A DNA stretch of 19,060 bases. Origin: Thiobacillus denitrificans. GTDB lineage: Bacteria > Pseudomonadota > Gammaproteobacteria > Burkholderiales > Thiobacillaceae. Shown in pieces: positions 13,900-19,060 of this stretch. A model generated the notes under the pieces. The model was not told the origin of the DNA. It worked only from the letters and a program-made list of their open reading frames with translations, and did no database searches. The translations under genes and the position numbers were made by a program. The stretch lies in the NCBI GenBank assembly GCA_002343685.1, contig DDRS01000034.1, positions 179,991-199,050 of the forward strand, written 5' to 3'. Within the stretch, counting starts at the first letter, position 1. Each line of letters begins with the position of its first letter.

Positions 13900-14646
13900 T
13901 TACCCGCCGACGGCGAGCCGGTTGACCACCTTGTCCACGGCGAACAGGCACCAGGCATCCTGCTCGGCCCGAGCCTTTTCCGTTTCGGTCGTGACCAGGC
14001 CTTCCAGCGTGACGACGTAATTGTGTGTCTGGACGTGGATCTGTTCCGGATGGGGAATCATGGGATCCATTTCAAGCACCAGCGACAACGCGTCGCTGAC
14101 TTCGTCGTCATTGTCCTGTTCCGGCGGCAGCACCTCCAGGCAGTCGACGACGTCGCGACAGCCGGGCGTCCACCACGCCAGCACGCCTGCCATGCGCTTG
14201 TGCGACAGGCTGAGCACCCAGCCGTCGAGGGTCACGATCCCCGCTTTCACCGAAACCAGGATATCGCCGCTGGAATCCTCGCCGCCCGATTCCTGCACCA
14301 TCCGGGCGCTCCCCTTCTTCACCACACGCAGCGTGCAGTTCTTCAATTCGGCCGCACCGAGCAACGAAGCGGTCAGGCTATCCAGCATCGCACCGTCGCC
14401 CTTGCGCTCGGAAGGTGCCACATGCAGGCGGTCGACCACGCCGCGCACGTTGAGCCAGGATCCCGCTATCTCCAGCGCCCGCTTCTTGGCGGCGACGCTC
14501 CCGACTTCGCCCTCCAGAACCAGCGCATCATCGGCGGTCAACTCGATGCTGACGGGCCAGCGATGCAGATCGATGCGCGATTCGCGCTCCAGCGCCGCGC
14601 GTATGGATTTGACGGTCGAATGGGAGTTCGGACGAGCGTTTTGCAT
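13900..14646 (-). CDS. Triple BON-domain protein
   Basis: A 248-residue protein with no signal peptide and three successive BON modules at about residues 11-77, 87-174 and 182-246. Each shows the BON pattern of a helix, then V-x-L-x-G-x-V: LVLEGEV, VTLDGWV and VTLEGLV, each followed by an A-rich helix and a V-x-x-V-x-N/D-x-L ending (VVDRLHV, VVDCLEV, VVNRLAV). The middle module is interrupted by a Ser/Gly/Asp-rich insertion. BON domains usually bind lipid or polysaccharide surfaces in the cell envelope, but the absence of a signal peptide suggests a cytosolic role here. The start at 14646 is chosen for GAGGAGG nine bases upstream; an earlier in-frame start at 14670 has none. It is convergent with the HepT-like gene 35 bases away. 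Confidence 0.85.
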   Translation of the reverse strand: MQNARPNSHSTVKSIRAALERESRIDLHRWPVSIELTADDALVLEGEVGSVAAKKRALEIAGSWLNVRGVVDRLHVAPSERKGDGAMLDSLTASLLGAAELKNCTLRVVKKGSARMVQESGGEDSSGDILVSVKAGIVTLDGWVLSLSHKRMAGVLAWWTPGCRDVVDCLEVLPPEQDNDDEVSDALSLVLEMDPMIPHPEQIHVQTHNYVVTLEGLVTTETEKARAEQDAWCLFAVDKVVNRLAVGG

Positions 14647-14728
14647 GGTGGATACCTCCTCGTTCAACATAGCACACCGGAACTGCCCGGCCTTTCATGC
14701 GCGCCGCGCACGATGCCAAGCCGCAGCT

Positions 14729-15214
14729 TTAGGGTTGGCCACCCTGGCCCAGGGCCTCGGCCAGCGTCTCCCGCGAAATCGTCGTCGCCTGCGCAAAGCC
14801 GCCGACAAAACGGATCGAGTTCGGCACGATCCTGAACAGCGAGAAGTCGGAAAACCCGAACGTCAGTTCGCTCTGGGGAAACCGCGATAGGTAGGCCGCC
14901 CTGGCCGCGGCACGCTCGGGCGTGCCGCTGGTGACCTGCACCGCCTCGCCCTGTATCGTGATCCGCGCCAGCTCCTGGGCGATCACCTCGGGCGTGGGTG
15001 GCGCGATCACCAGCAGGCTCACCTGCGGATGCGTCAGCATATCCCTGGTGTGCGCCGCGAGCTGGCTGACATGAATGATGAAGTCCGCGCCGCCGGGAAG
15101 CAGGGCGAAAGGCACCATGGACACATAGGGCTGGCCCGCGTGGAGCGTTCCAAGGGCGGCCACTTGCTGGGTTTGCAGCAGCGCGCGGAGTGTCTTGGCG
15201 TAGTCGGGACTCAT
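14729..15214 (-). CDS. PNPOx-fold FMN/heme-binding family protein (pyridoxamine-phosphate-oxidase-like)
   Basis: A 161-residue split-barrel flavoprotein-type domain. Visible family features are the N-terminal helix with LRALLQTQQVAALGTL, then QPYVSMVPFAL, the strand FIIHVSQLAAHTRDML and VSLLVIAP, and the late FRIVPNSIRFVGGFAQA. These resemble the HugZ / pyridoxamine 5'-phosphate oxidase-related group, which includes heme-degrading and FMN-reducing enzymes. The natural substrate cannot be told. Its start overlaps the stop of the upstream DUF2238 gene as TGATG, so the two are co-translated. Confidence 0.85.
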   Translation of the reverse strand: MSPDYAKTLRALLQTQQVAALGTLHAGQPYVSMVPFALLPGGADFIIHVSQLAAHTRDMLTHPQVSLLVIAPPTPEVIAQELARITIQGEAVQVTSGTPERAAARAAYLSRFPQSELTFGFSDFSLFRIVPNSIRFVGGFAQATTISRETLAEALGQGGQP

Positions 15215-15867
15215 CAGTGTTCAGTGGGTTCCATTCCGGCTTGTGGCGTCACGACGCGCAAGCGATGGATCTGATCGTCATGGATGCGCGAGAGACCGAG
15301 CATCGCCGCAATGCCTCCGATGAGCGCAAACAGCATGTCGGACTGGGTATCCCAGGGGTCGCCCTGCGTCCCGAGGAATTCATCGGCCCCTTGTCCGAGT
15401 GCGACGGCCGACGCCCACTCGATGAGTTCGTAGCTTGCGCTGATCGCAAGCACGACACACACGGATAGGAAGGTCAGCATTTTCCTGCCTCGCACATACC
15501 CGCCGCGAATGAATATCTCGCGCACAACCAGGGCAGGCACGAAGCCCTGGAAGAAATGGCCGATCTTGTCGTAGGGATTTCGGTGGAGGTGCAACAAATC
15601 TGCGATCTCGAATCCGAGGGGCACCCGGGCATAGGAATAGTGGCCGCCGGCCATGAGGACGACGGCATGCACAAAGACCAGGGCATACAGAAGATTCGTC
15701 AAAGGGAAGCGGCGACAGGTCGCCCAGAGAACCGGCAGCGCGATGAAGATGGGGAAAACCTCGAGCACCCAGGTCGTGCGATCGAAGGGGTGGATGCCGG
15801 AAAACACCAGCAGCATCATGAGCGCCGCGGAGCCGGTCAGGAATATAGGGGTACGTTGCAACTGCAT
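15214..15867 (-). CDS. DUF2238 (YjdF-type) inner-membrane protein
   Basis: A 217-residue polytopic membrane protein with about six hydrophobic helices. The family marks of DUF2238 are clear: GGHYSYARVPLG, the histidine/aspartate-rich NPYDKIGHFFQGFVPALV, SASYELIEWASA, and FLGTQGDPWDTQSDMLFALIG. The conserved charged residues lie at helix ends and suggest a catalytic or metal role, but no activity is known for the family. The start is the ATG at 15867 with only a weak SD. It is the first gene of a two-gene unit with the PNPOx-like gene. Confidence 0.9.
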   Translation of the reverse strand: MQLQRTPIFLTGSAALMMLLVFSGIHPFDRTTWVLEVFPIFIALPVLWATCRRFPLTNLLYALVFVHAVVLMAGGHYSYARVPLGFEIADLLHLHRNPYDKIGHFFQGFVPALVVREIFIRGGYVRGRKMLTFLSVCVVLAISASYELIEWASAVALGQGADEFLGTQGDPWDTQSDMLFALIGGIAAMLGLSRIHDDQIHRLRVVTPQAGMEPTEH

Positions 15868-15906
15868 GAGGAATCAAACGGAGTATCAAGGCCACACTCT
15901 GGCACG

Positions 15907-16245
15907 TCAGACACCGGCCTCTGCTTCCACGACGACGGCCGTACCGTAGCACAGTACTTCGGTCAGCCCCGTCATCAGTTCGGTGGCGTCGTAGCGCATG
16001 GCGATGATCGCGTTTGCTCCAAGCGCCTGCGCGTGCTGGCACATCAGCTGATAGGTCTCGGAGCGCGCCTGCTCGCACAGGTTGGTGTAGATGGTGATGT
16101 TGCCACCAAAGATTGATTGCAGCCCGCCAAAGAAGTTGCCGACGATGGAGCGCGAGCGGACGGTGATGCCGCGCACGACGCCGAGATTGCTCACCACCTT
16201 GTAACCCGGCAAGGTGAGCGCGGTTGTGACCATTGAGTTTTGCAT
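15907..16245 (-). CDS. YbjQ/UPF0145 family protein
   Basis: A 112-residue cytosolic protein of the YbjQ (UPF0145, DUF74) family, which forms pentameric small beta-rich assemblies and has been called heavy-metal-binding without firm proof. Typical residues are LPGYKVVSNLGVVRGITVRSRS near the N terminus, ALGANAIIAMRYD, and the C-terminal EVLCYGTAVVVE. Neither the ATG at 16245 nor the alternative at 16233 has a good SD. Only 20 bases separate the start from the truncated attC remnant at 16266-16272, so the native upstream region may have been lost when the cassette array joined here. Confidence 0.9.
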   Translation of the reverse strand: MQNSMVTTALTLPGYKVVSNLGVVRGITVRSRSIVGNFFGGLQSIFGGNITIYTNLCEQARSETYQLMCQHAQALGANAIIAMRYDATELMTGLTEVLCYGTAVVVEAEAGV

Positions 16246-16265
16246 AGGCTGAGTCCGTATTTGTG

Positions 16266-16272
16266 GTTAGGC
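16266..16272 (-). other. Truncated attC remnant (R'' box only) at array boundary
   Basis: On the minus strand GCCTAAC, whose TAA is the stop codon of the NTF2-like cassette gene. The matching GTTRRRY half and the stem arms expected within about 60-90 bases downstream are absent; ybjQ begins 20 bases away. The attC of this last cassette therefore appears to be deleted. Confidence 0.65.
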
Positions 16273-16650
16273 AGTTGCTTCAAGCAGATCGTGCCCGTAG
16301 GAATTATCAATCGCGCATACCCACCGATTGTCGCTGCCTCTTTTGAAAACATAGGTGGCCTTCCGCTCGGTAGCTTGGAGATTCTTCGCCGAGACAACAG
16401 TCTTGGCCAGCACCAACGCAGTATCTCCGGTTTCCAGGATTGCCATTCCAGCCTGCCTCACATCCAAGCTGTGCTCGAAGTGAGCCGCGATCGCTTCAAA
16501 TGCCTTTCTGATCTGTTCCTTTCCCACGGCGTTCATTCCCGGCTTGATCACAAGGACAGCGTCATCGGAATAGATGTCGATCAACGTATCGAAATCCTCT
16601 TCATTAATCGCGGCATCCGCTTTGCTGACGAGAAGTTCTATCGGGTGCAT
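16267..16650 (-). CDS. NTF2-like (SnoaL/DUF4440-type) cassette protein
   Basis: A 127-residue protein of the NTF2-like cone fold. Typical elements are the first helix VSKADAAINEEDFDTLIDIYSDDAVLVIKPG, the helix KEQIRKAFEAIAAHF, and late strands ATYVFKRGSDNRWVCAIDNSYG, where the W-x-C-A-I-D-N core is characteristic. NTF2-like proteins bind small hydrophobic ligands or act as small hydrolases/isomerases and are known products of environmental integron cassettes. The start at 16650 has GAGGCGGAA close upstream. Its stop is the R'' TAA of the truncated attC. It is the terminal cassette of the array; the ligand is unknown. Confidence 0.85.
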   Translation of the reverse strand: MHPIELLVSKADAAINEEDFDTLIDIYSDDAVLVIKPGMNAVGKEQIRKAFEAIAAHFEHSLDVRQAGMAILETGDTALVLAKTVVSAKNLQATERKATYVFKRGSDNRWVCAIDNSYGHDLLEATA

Positions 16651-16666
16651 TTCCGCCTCTTTTTGA

Positions 16667-16727
16667 CACCTAACGAAGAATTAAAGGGGGCGCGCTGCAA
16701 GGCGACCCGCTTGAATGAAACATCGGC
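16667..16727 (-). other. attC site 1 (degenerate R'')
   Basis: On the minus strand the R' box GTTAGGT is intact (plus 16668-16674) and the arms TTCATTCAAGCGGG and CCCCCTTTAATTC match those of attC 3. The R'' position reads GGCCGAT instead of GCCTAAC, so this end is degenerate. A GGCCG-rich stretch (16727-16750) separates it from the stop codon of the Cdd1-like gene. Confidence 0.75.
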
Positions 16728-16755
16728 CACCATTCGGCCTTGAACGGCCATGACT

Positions 16756-17046
16756 TCAAACCGGGCCATAGCGACGCTTCCGCTCCTCGGTATATGTCCA
16801 CCAGGGCCTGGGCTCATCGCCGCTCATGAAGCGCGTGATGGAAATGAACACATCCAGCACACATGGGTCCTGCCTCGCGCCACGCTTGCTGCACAGACGC
16901 CGATACAGCTTGAGCGGATCTTTTCCTGAAAGTTGTTCCGGCGCGCTGATGCCGATGAATTCGAGATCCATTGCCGTGGCCGGACCGACATTGGGAAGGT
17001 CGGTGAGCCGGTGTACGCGAGCACGTTTGACTTTGGCAGGACTCAT
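16756..17046 (-). CDS. Cdd1-type helix-hairpin-helix cassette protein
   Basis: A 96-residue basic protein of the 'pathogenicity locus' (Cdd1) family. A helix-hairpin-helix is visible at LTDLPNVGPATAMDLEFIGI (about residues 14-33), followed by SAPEQLSGKDPLKLYRRLC, and the family ending with FMSGDEPRPWWTYTEERK. DNA binding by the HhH motif is likely; no molecular function is established for the family. The start is the ATG at 17046, four bases past the attC 2 boundary. The longer open frame running to 17346 passes through attC 2 and the next cassette gene and is rejected. Confidence 0.87.
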   Translation of the reverse strand: MSPAKVKRARVHRLTDLPNVGPATAMDLEFIGISAPEQLSGKDPLKLYRRLCSKRGARQDPCVLDVFISITRFMSGDEPRPWWTYTEERKRRYGPV

Positions 17047-17050
17047 GATG

Positions 17051-17137
17051 GCTAACGTCTGAATTATCTGAATTAAGGGGCTGGCTGTAAGCGGAGAAGC
17101 CCGCTGTAAGCCAGTCCCGCTTGAATAATGGGTTAGC
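17051..17137 (-). other. attC site 2
   Basis: An 87-bp imperfect palindrome bounded by GCTAAC (17051-17056) and GTTAGC (17132-17137). Inside, CTGGCTGTAAGCGG and CCGCTGTAAGCCAG form paired arms with a central mismatch. The arm CCCGCTTGAAT is shared with attC 1 and 3. The stop codon of the neighbouring membrane-protein gene lies in its R'' box. Confidence 0.92.
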
Positions 17138-17492
17138 ACTGCACATTTGAGGCGCGCCCTTTCAGCAAGAAAAACACGAAGGCAACAAGGGAAACCCTTA
17201 GAGCAAGGGACCAGTGAAAAGCTGGAATTAATGCTGAAATGGGCAAGTTGTGTGAACTGGCCGCATACCAGCCGCCCGCTAAGTAGTCCACTGCTGCAAT
17301 GGCCAAGAGAAGGACGGCCAGTTTGTGACGTTTGTAGAGAAACCATGCGGCAGCCAACAGTAATAGGGCATGTATCGTGGCTGTAAGTAACTCAAAGCGA
17401 GCAACAGCAAACACAATGGGCAGTAGCAGAGTGACTAGGCCCGCCAGCAGTAAGATCCCGCTTGTAATGTTTATGGCCAAGTCGCGTTTCAT
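17133..17492 (-). CDS. Four-helix membrane protein, integron cassette
   Basis: A 119-residue hydrophobic protein with four probable membrane helices: about 9-30, 34-51, 57-76 and 92-112. Short basic loops (LYKRHK) between helices 2 and 3 and the end KGRASNVQC point to cytosolic positions. No enzymatic motif is visible and I do not recognise a family. The start ATG at 17492 lies 6 bases after attC 3; the stop TAA is in the R'' box of attC 2. Confidence 0.78.
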   Translation of the reverse strand: MKRDLAINITSGILLLAGLVTLLLPIVFAVARFELLTATIHALLLLAAAWFLYKRHKLAVLLLAIAAVDYLAGGWYAASSHNLPISALIPAFHWSLALRVSLVAFVFFLLKGRASNVQC

Positions 17493-17498
17493 GATAGT

Positions 17499-17557
17499 GC
17501 TAACGTTTGAATTAAGGGGCGCGCTTTAGCGCGTCCCGCTTGAATGAGGGGTTAGGC
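17499..17557 (-). other. attC site 3 (59-base element)
   Basis: A 59-bp palindrome bounded by GCTAAC (17499-17504) and GTTAGGC (17551-17557), with arms GGGGCGCGCT and AGCGCGTCCC around the loop TTT. This is the most compact and regular attC of the array. Confidence 0.95.
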
Positions 17558-17971
17558 ATTCCGCCCCCCGGAGTCGCGCCGAGAATTCTCCGCAGGTGTG
17601 CCCCAGAGAAAATTGATCCATCTAAGCATGAGTCCGTCATGCCACCCCAAGTACGGCATGGACGTGTCGAGCATGAGGTCGGCAACCAGCTTGCGTGAAC
17701 AAAACAACCGGCAGATCAGTACTCCAGGGAACTGGAAGGCTAATGAGAACACCACCAGTAATAGCAGCATGCTTGCACCAAATCCAAGAAAGTGTAGTTT
17801 CTCAGCGGGTGTAACTATTGAGCCACCGCCCTGAATGGGAACGTTGAAAATCGTAAACGCCGCCCAAATAGCCAGGAATCCAGCCGGAATTACTGTGCCA
17901 AGTGCGAAAGCAGCTCCAAAGAGCCACCCTTTTCGAGTGCTGTCCCACTTGTGCAGAACTTTCCCTCGCAT
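17552..17971 (-). CDS. Small membrane protein, integron cassette
   Basis: A 139-residue protein with two strong membrane helices (about 18-43 and 61-86), a basic N terminus (MRGKVLHKWDSTRKGW) and a longer polar C-terminal part with CRLFCSRK. A third, weak amphipathic segment (LGWHDGLMLRWINFLWG) may lie on the membrane surface. No known family is recognised. The start has GAGGAG eight bases upstream; the stop is the R'' TAA of attC 3. Confidence 0.77.
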   Translation of the reverse strand: MRGKVLHKWDSTRKGWLFGAAFALGTVIPAGFLAIWAAFTIFNVPIQGGGSIVTPAEKLHFLGFGASMLLLLVVFSLAFQFPGVLICRLFCSRKLVADLMLDTSMPYLGWHDGLMLRWINFLWGTPAENSRRDSGGRNA

Positions 17972-17987
17972 ACGTGGCTCCTCTGAT

Positions 17988-18065
17988 GCCTAACGTAGAG
18001 CTAACCGGCGGCGCTTTAGCGCCGTCCAGCGACCGAAGGGAGCGAGGTTGAGCGCCATGTTAGGC
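17988..18065 (-). other. attC site 4
   Basis: A 78-bp element with perfect GCCTAAC (17988-17994) / GTTAGGC (18059-18065) ends and arms CGGCGGCGCT / AGCGCCGTCC. A second hairpin-forming stretch (GACCGAAGGGAGCGAGGTT) makes it different in type from attC 1-3, so this cassette likely came from another pool. Confidence 0.93.
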
Positions 18066-18488
18066 CGGAGTAGCTGAGCGACGACGAGCATACCAAATGT
18101 TTGACTCGGGTCTGAAAAGCAACACGATAGCAATACATCGGGAAATAAAGACGATGGGTTCAACGTATAGGAAGATTCCAAGCTGTTCGTAAAGTTGAGA
18201 CCATTCTTTGAATTTGACTAACAAGGAAAAAAACATAAGCGTCAAAGCGATCGTTAACAACCATCTGATCCAGCCATAGCCCTGCGCAAGCGCAAGGAGG
18301 AGCATGATGTTTAAAGGGTAACCCCAAAGGGTTTGTATCCACCAATCGGCCGGTTGATCTGAAATTACTGACCAGTTGTTCACGAACATTGGAATTAAGC
18401 TGGCTGCGCCAGCAAAAAGCGCTATCCAAAGAAGCATTAGCGCAACTTTTATCTCTCGCGGCGGAATCTGAAAGGTCGTGGTGTTCAT
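18060..18488 (-). CDS. Four-helix membrane protein, integron cassette
   Basis: A 142-residue hydrophobic protein with about four membrane helices: about 14-36, 50-70, 73-91 and 104-125. A polar loop with SDQPADWWIQT lies between helices 1 and 2, and the C terminus is basic (YARRRSATPA). The family is not recognised. The start ATG at 18488 lies two bases after attC 5, so the R' box GTTAGGC provides the only AGG-like SD. The stop TAA is in the R'' box of attC 4. Confidence 0.78.
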   Translation of the reverse strand: MNTTTFQIPPREIKVALMLLWIALFAGAASLIPMFVNNWSVISDQPADWWIQTLWGYPLNIMLLLALAQGYGWIRWLLTIALTLMFFSLLVKFKEWSQLYEQLGIFLYVEPIVFISRCIAIVLLFRPESNIWYARRRSATPA

Positions 18489-18490
18489 AG

Positions 18491-18563
18491 GCCTAACGTT
18501 TGAATTCAGGGGACGGCAAAAAAGCGCAGCTTTTTGACGGTCCGCTGGAATGATTTGTTGGGC
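18491..18563 (-). other. attC site 5
   Basis: A 73-bp palindrome with GCCTAAC (18491-18497) and GTTGGGC (18557-18563), both consensus R boxes. Arms GGACGGCAAAAAAGC and GCTTTTTGACGGTCC pair around a short CGCA loop. Confidence 0.94.
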
Positions 18564-18564
18564 G

Positions 18565-19020
18565 TCATTGGTGGCGAGGCTCCAAGATCAGAACTTGATA
18601 CTTGGACCAGACATTGTCCCCAGCGCCGTCAAAGATGCGCTTCACGCACCACATATAGGGGAATATGGTGCCGCCAGAATAATGGAATGGAAACGCAGCC
18701 TCACCGAACTCCGGATCGTCGCGCTCTAAAACGCCCTCGCCCGTGTTTCGTTGGATGGTTGTCGCGATATAAGCCCCGAATTCCAACGCGATACCGTTGA
18801 GGCCATCTTCGCTTCTTGTTTTGTCATATTCGCGATGGAACCCCGAAAGTATCGACTCGACTTCCTTGATCGACTCATGGGAGAAGTCAAGTTTCTTGCC
18901 GAAGCCTTCTCTTGCGACCCGTAGTGCGAGCGCGGTTAGCTCCATTTGTAGGTCTGCAATGGGGCCAGGTGGGCGGGTTAGTGGCGCATCAGCCGAATCA
19001 TCTGGGCTTTTAGCGCTCAA
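18565..19020 (-). CDS. Unrecognised cytosolic cassette protein, frame open to window edge
   Basis: A soluble protein of up to 151 residues in this window, acidic to neutral, with no signal peptide or membrane helix. The N-terminal 25 residues are low-complexity and Pro/Asp/Ala-rich. From residue 26 (ATG at 18945) a helical section follows (LTALALRVAREGFGKKLDFS), then ALEFGAYIATTIQRNTG and an aromatic-rich end FPFHYSGGTIFPYMWCVKRIF. Similar architecture occurs in several DUF families, but I cannot name one. The start is uncertain: TTG at 19020, the ATG at 18945, or a codon beyond the edge, since the frame stays open to 19060. The stop adjoins attC 5. Confidence 0.65.
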   Translation of the reverse strand: MSAKSPDDSADAPLTRPPGPIADLQMELTALALRVAREGFGKKLDFSHESIKEVESILSGFHREYDKTRSEDGLNGIALEFGAYIATTIQRNTGEGVLERDDPEFGEAAFPFHYSGGTIFPYMWCVKRIFDGAGDNVWSKYQVLILEPRHQ

Positions 19021-19060
19021 GCCCCCTCGAAGCCATGTGAATCGCCCCGGGTTCCGTGGA

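Larger units (their letters stand above)
16266..19060 (-). mobile_element. Integron gene-cassette array (CALIN or distal part of a chromosomal integron)
   Basis: Six small genes all on the minus strand alternate with five attC sites (16667-16727, 17051-17137, 17499-17557, 17988-18065, 18491-18563), and a truncated sixth attC marks the left boundary. Each unit has the gene-then-attC layout of an integron cassette, and the stop codons of four genes are the TAA of the R'' box. Orientation places the attI/integrase side to the right, outside the window. No integrase is visible, so it could be a cluster of attC sites lacking an integrase. Several cassettes look richer in A/T than the surrounding GC-rich genes. 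Confidence 0.9.

Noticed and set aside
15868..15906. Possible further attC downstream of ybjQ
   Set aside because: No RYYYAAC/GTTRRRY pair or palindrome is seen, so ybjQ is not treated as a cassette.
17047..17346. N-terminal extension of the Cdd1-like protein
   Set aside because: It would translate through attC 2 and the neighbouring cassette; the family homology begins at 17046.
1..19060. CRISPR arrays, tRNA, rRNA or transposase genes
   Set aside because: No regular short repeats, cloverleaf, rRNA-like stretch or transposase motif was found on reading the window.

Overview
The window looks like a chromosomal segment of a GC-rich, nitrogen-fixing betaproteobacterium, plausibly of the Rhodocyclales type (Azoarcus/Zoogloea/Dechloromonas/Accumulibacter relatives). 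This is inferred from the gene content: GroEL, a PEP-CTERM exoprotein, an acetate-type symporter with its DUF4212 partner, a nifB-fdxN-nifO-nifQ set with draG, and a run of integron attC sites. No marker gene fixes the species.

Layout. 1-890: 3' part of groEL with a strong terminator. 1035-1971: a sigma-54-type promoter, a PEP-CTERM lectin-like secreted protein and a terminator. 2068-4661: a two-gene unit (cNMP/CBS/DUF294 regulator overlapping a DEDDh exonuclease by ATGA), convergent across a bidirectional terminator with 6827-4725 (DUF4212 small subunit plus SSS symporter). This arrangement suggests regulated uptake of acetate or another small carboxylate. 6998-7342: a small membrane protein.

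7433-13213, minus strand: a compact nif operon in the order nifB, fdxN (2[4Fe-4S]), nifO (ArsC-like), flavodiiron protein, [2Fe-2S] ferredoxin, FeSII/Shethna-like ferredoxin, nifQ, draG. It combines FeMo-cofactor synthesis (NifB, FdxN, NifQ) with probable oxygen protection (flavodiiron protein, FeSII) and post-translational control (DraG). Upstream of nifB is a symmetric regulatory island: two TGT-N10-ACA NifA-type sites lie between two outward-facing -24/-12 promoters, one for nifB and one for a divergent HepT/HEPN-like gene of unknown role (13502-13864).

13900-16245, minus strand: a triple-BON protein, a PNPOx-fold flavoprotein, a DUF2238 membrane protein and a YbjQ-family protein.

16266-19060: an integron cassette array. 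Six small minus-strand genes are separated by five attC sites, and a sixth, truncated attC remnant abuts ybjQ. Cassette products are an NTF2-like protein, a Cdd1-type helix-hairpin-helix protein, three small membrane proteins and one unrecognised protein open to the window edge. No integrase is visible. From the orientation, attI/intI, if present, should lie to the right of the window.

The two most interesting points are the shared NifA/sigma-54 island driving a HepT-like gene, and the uncharacterised cassette array with its broken left boundary.
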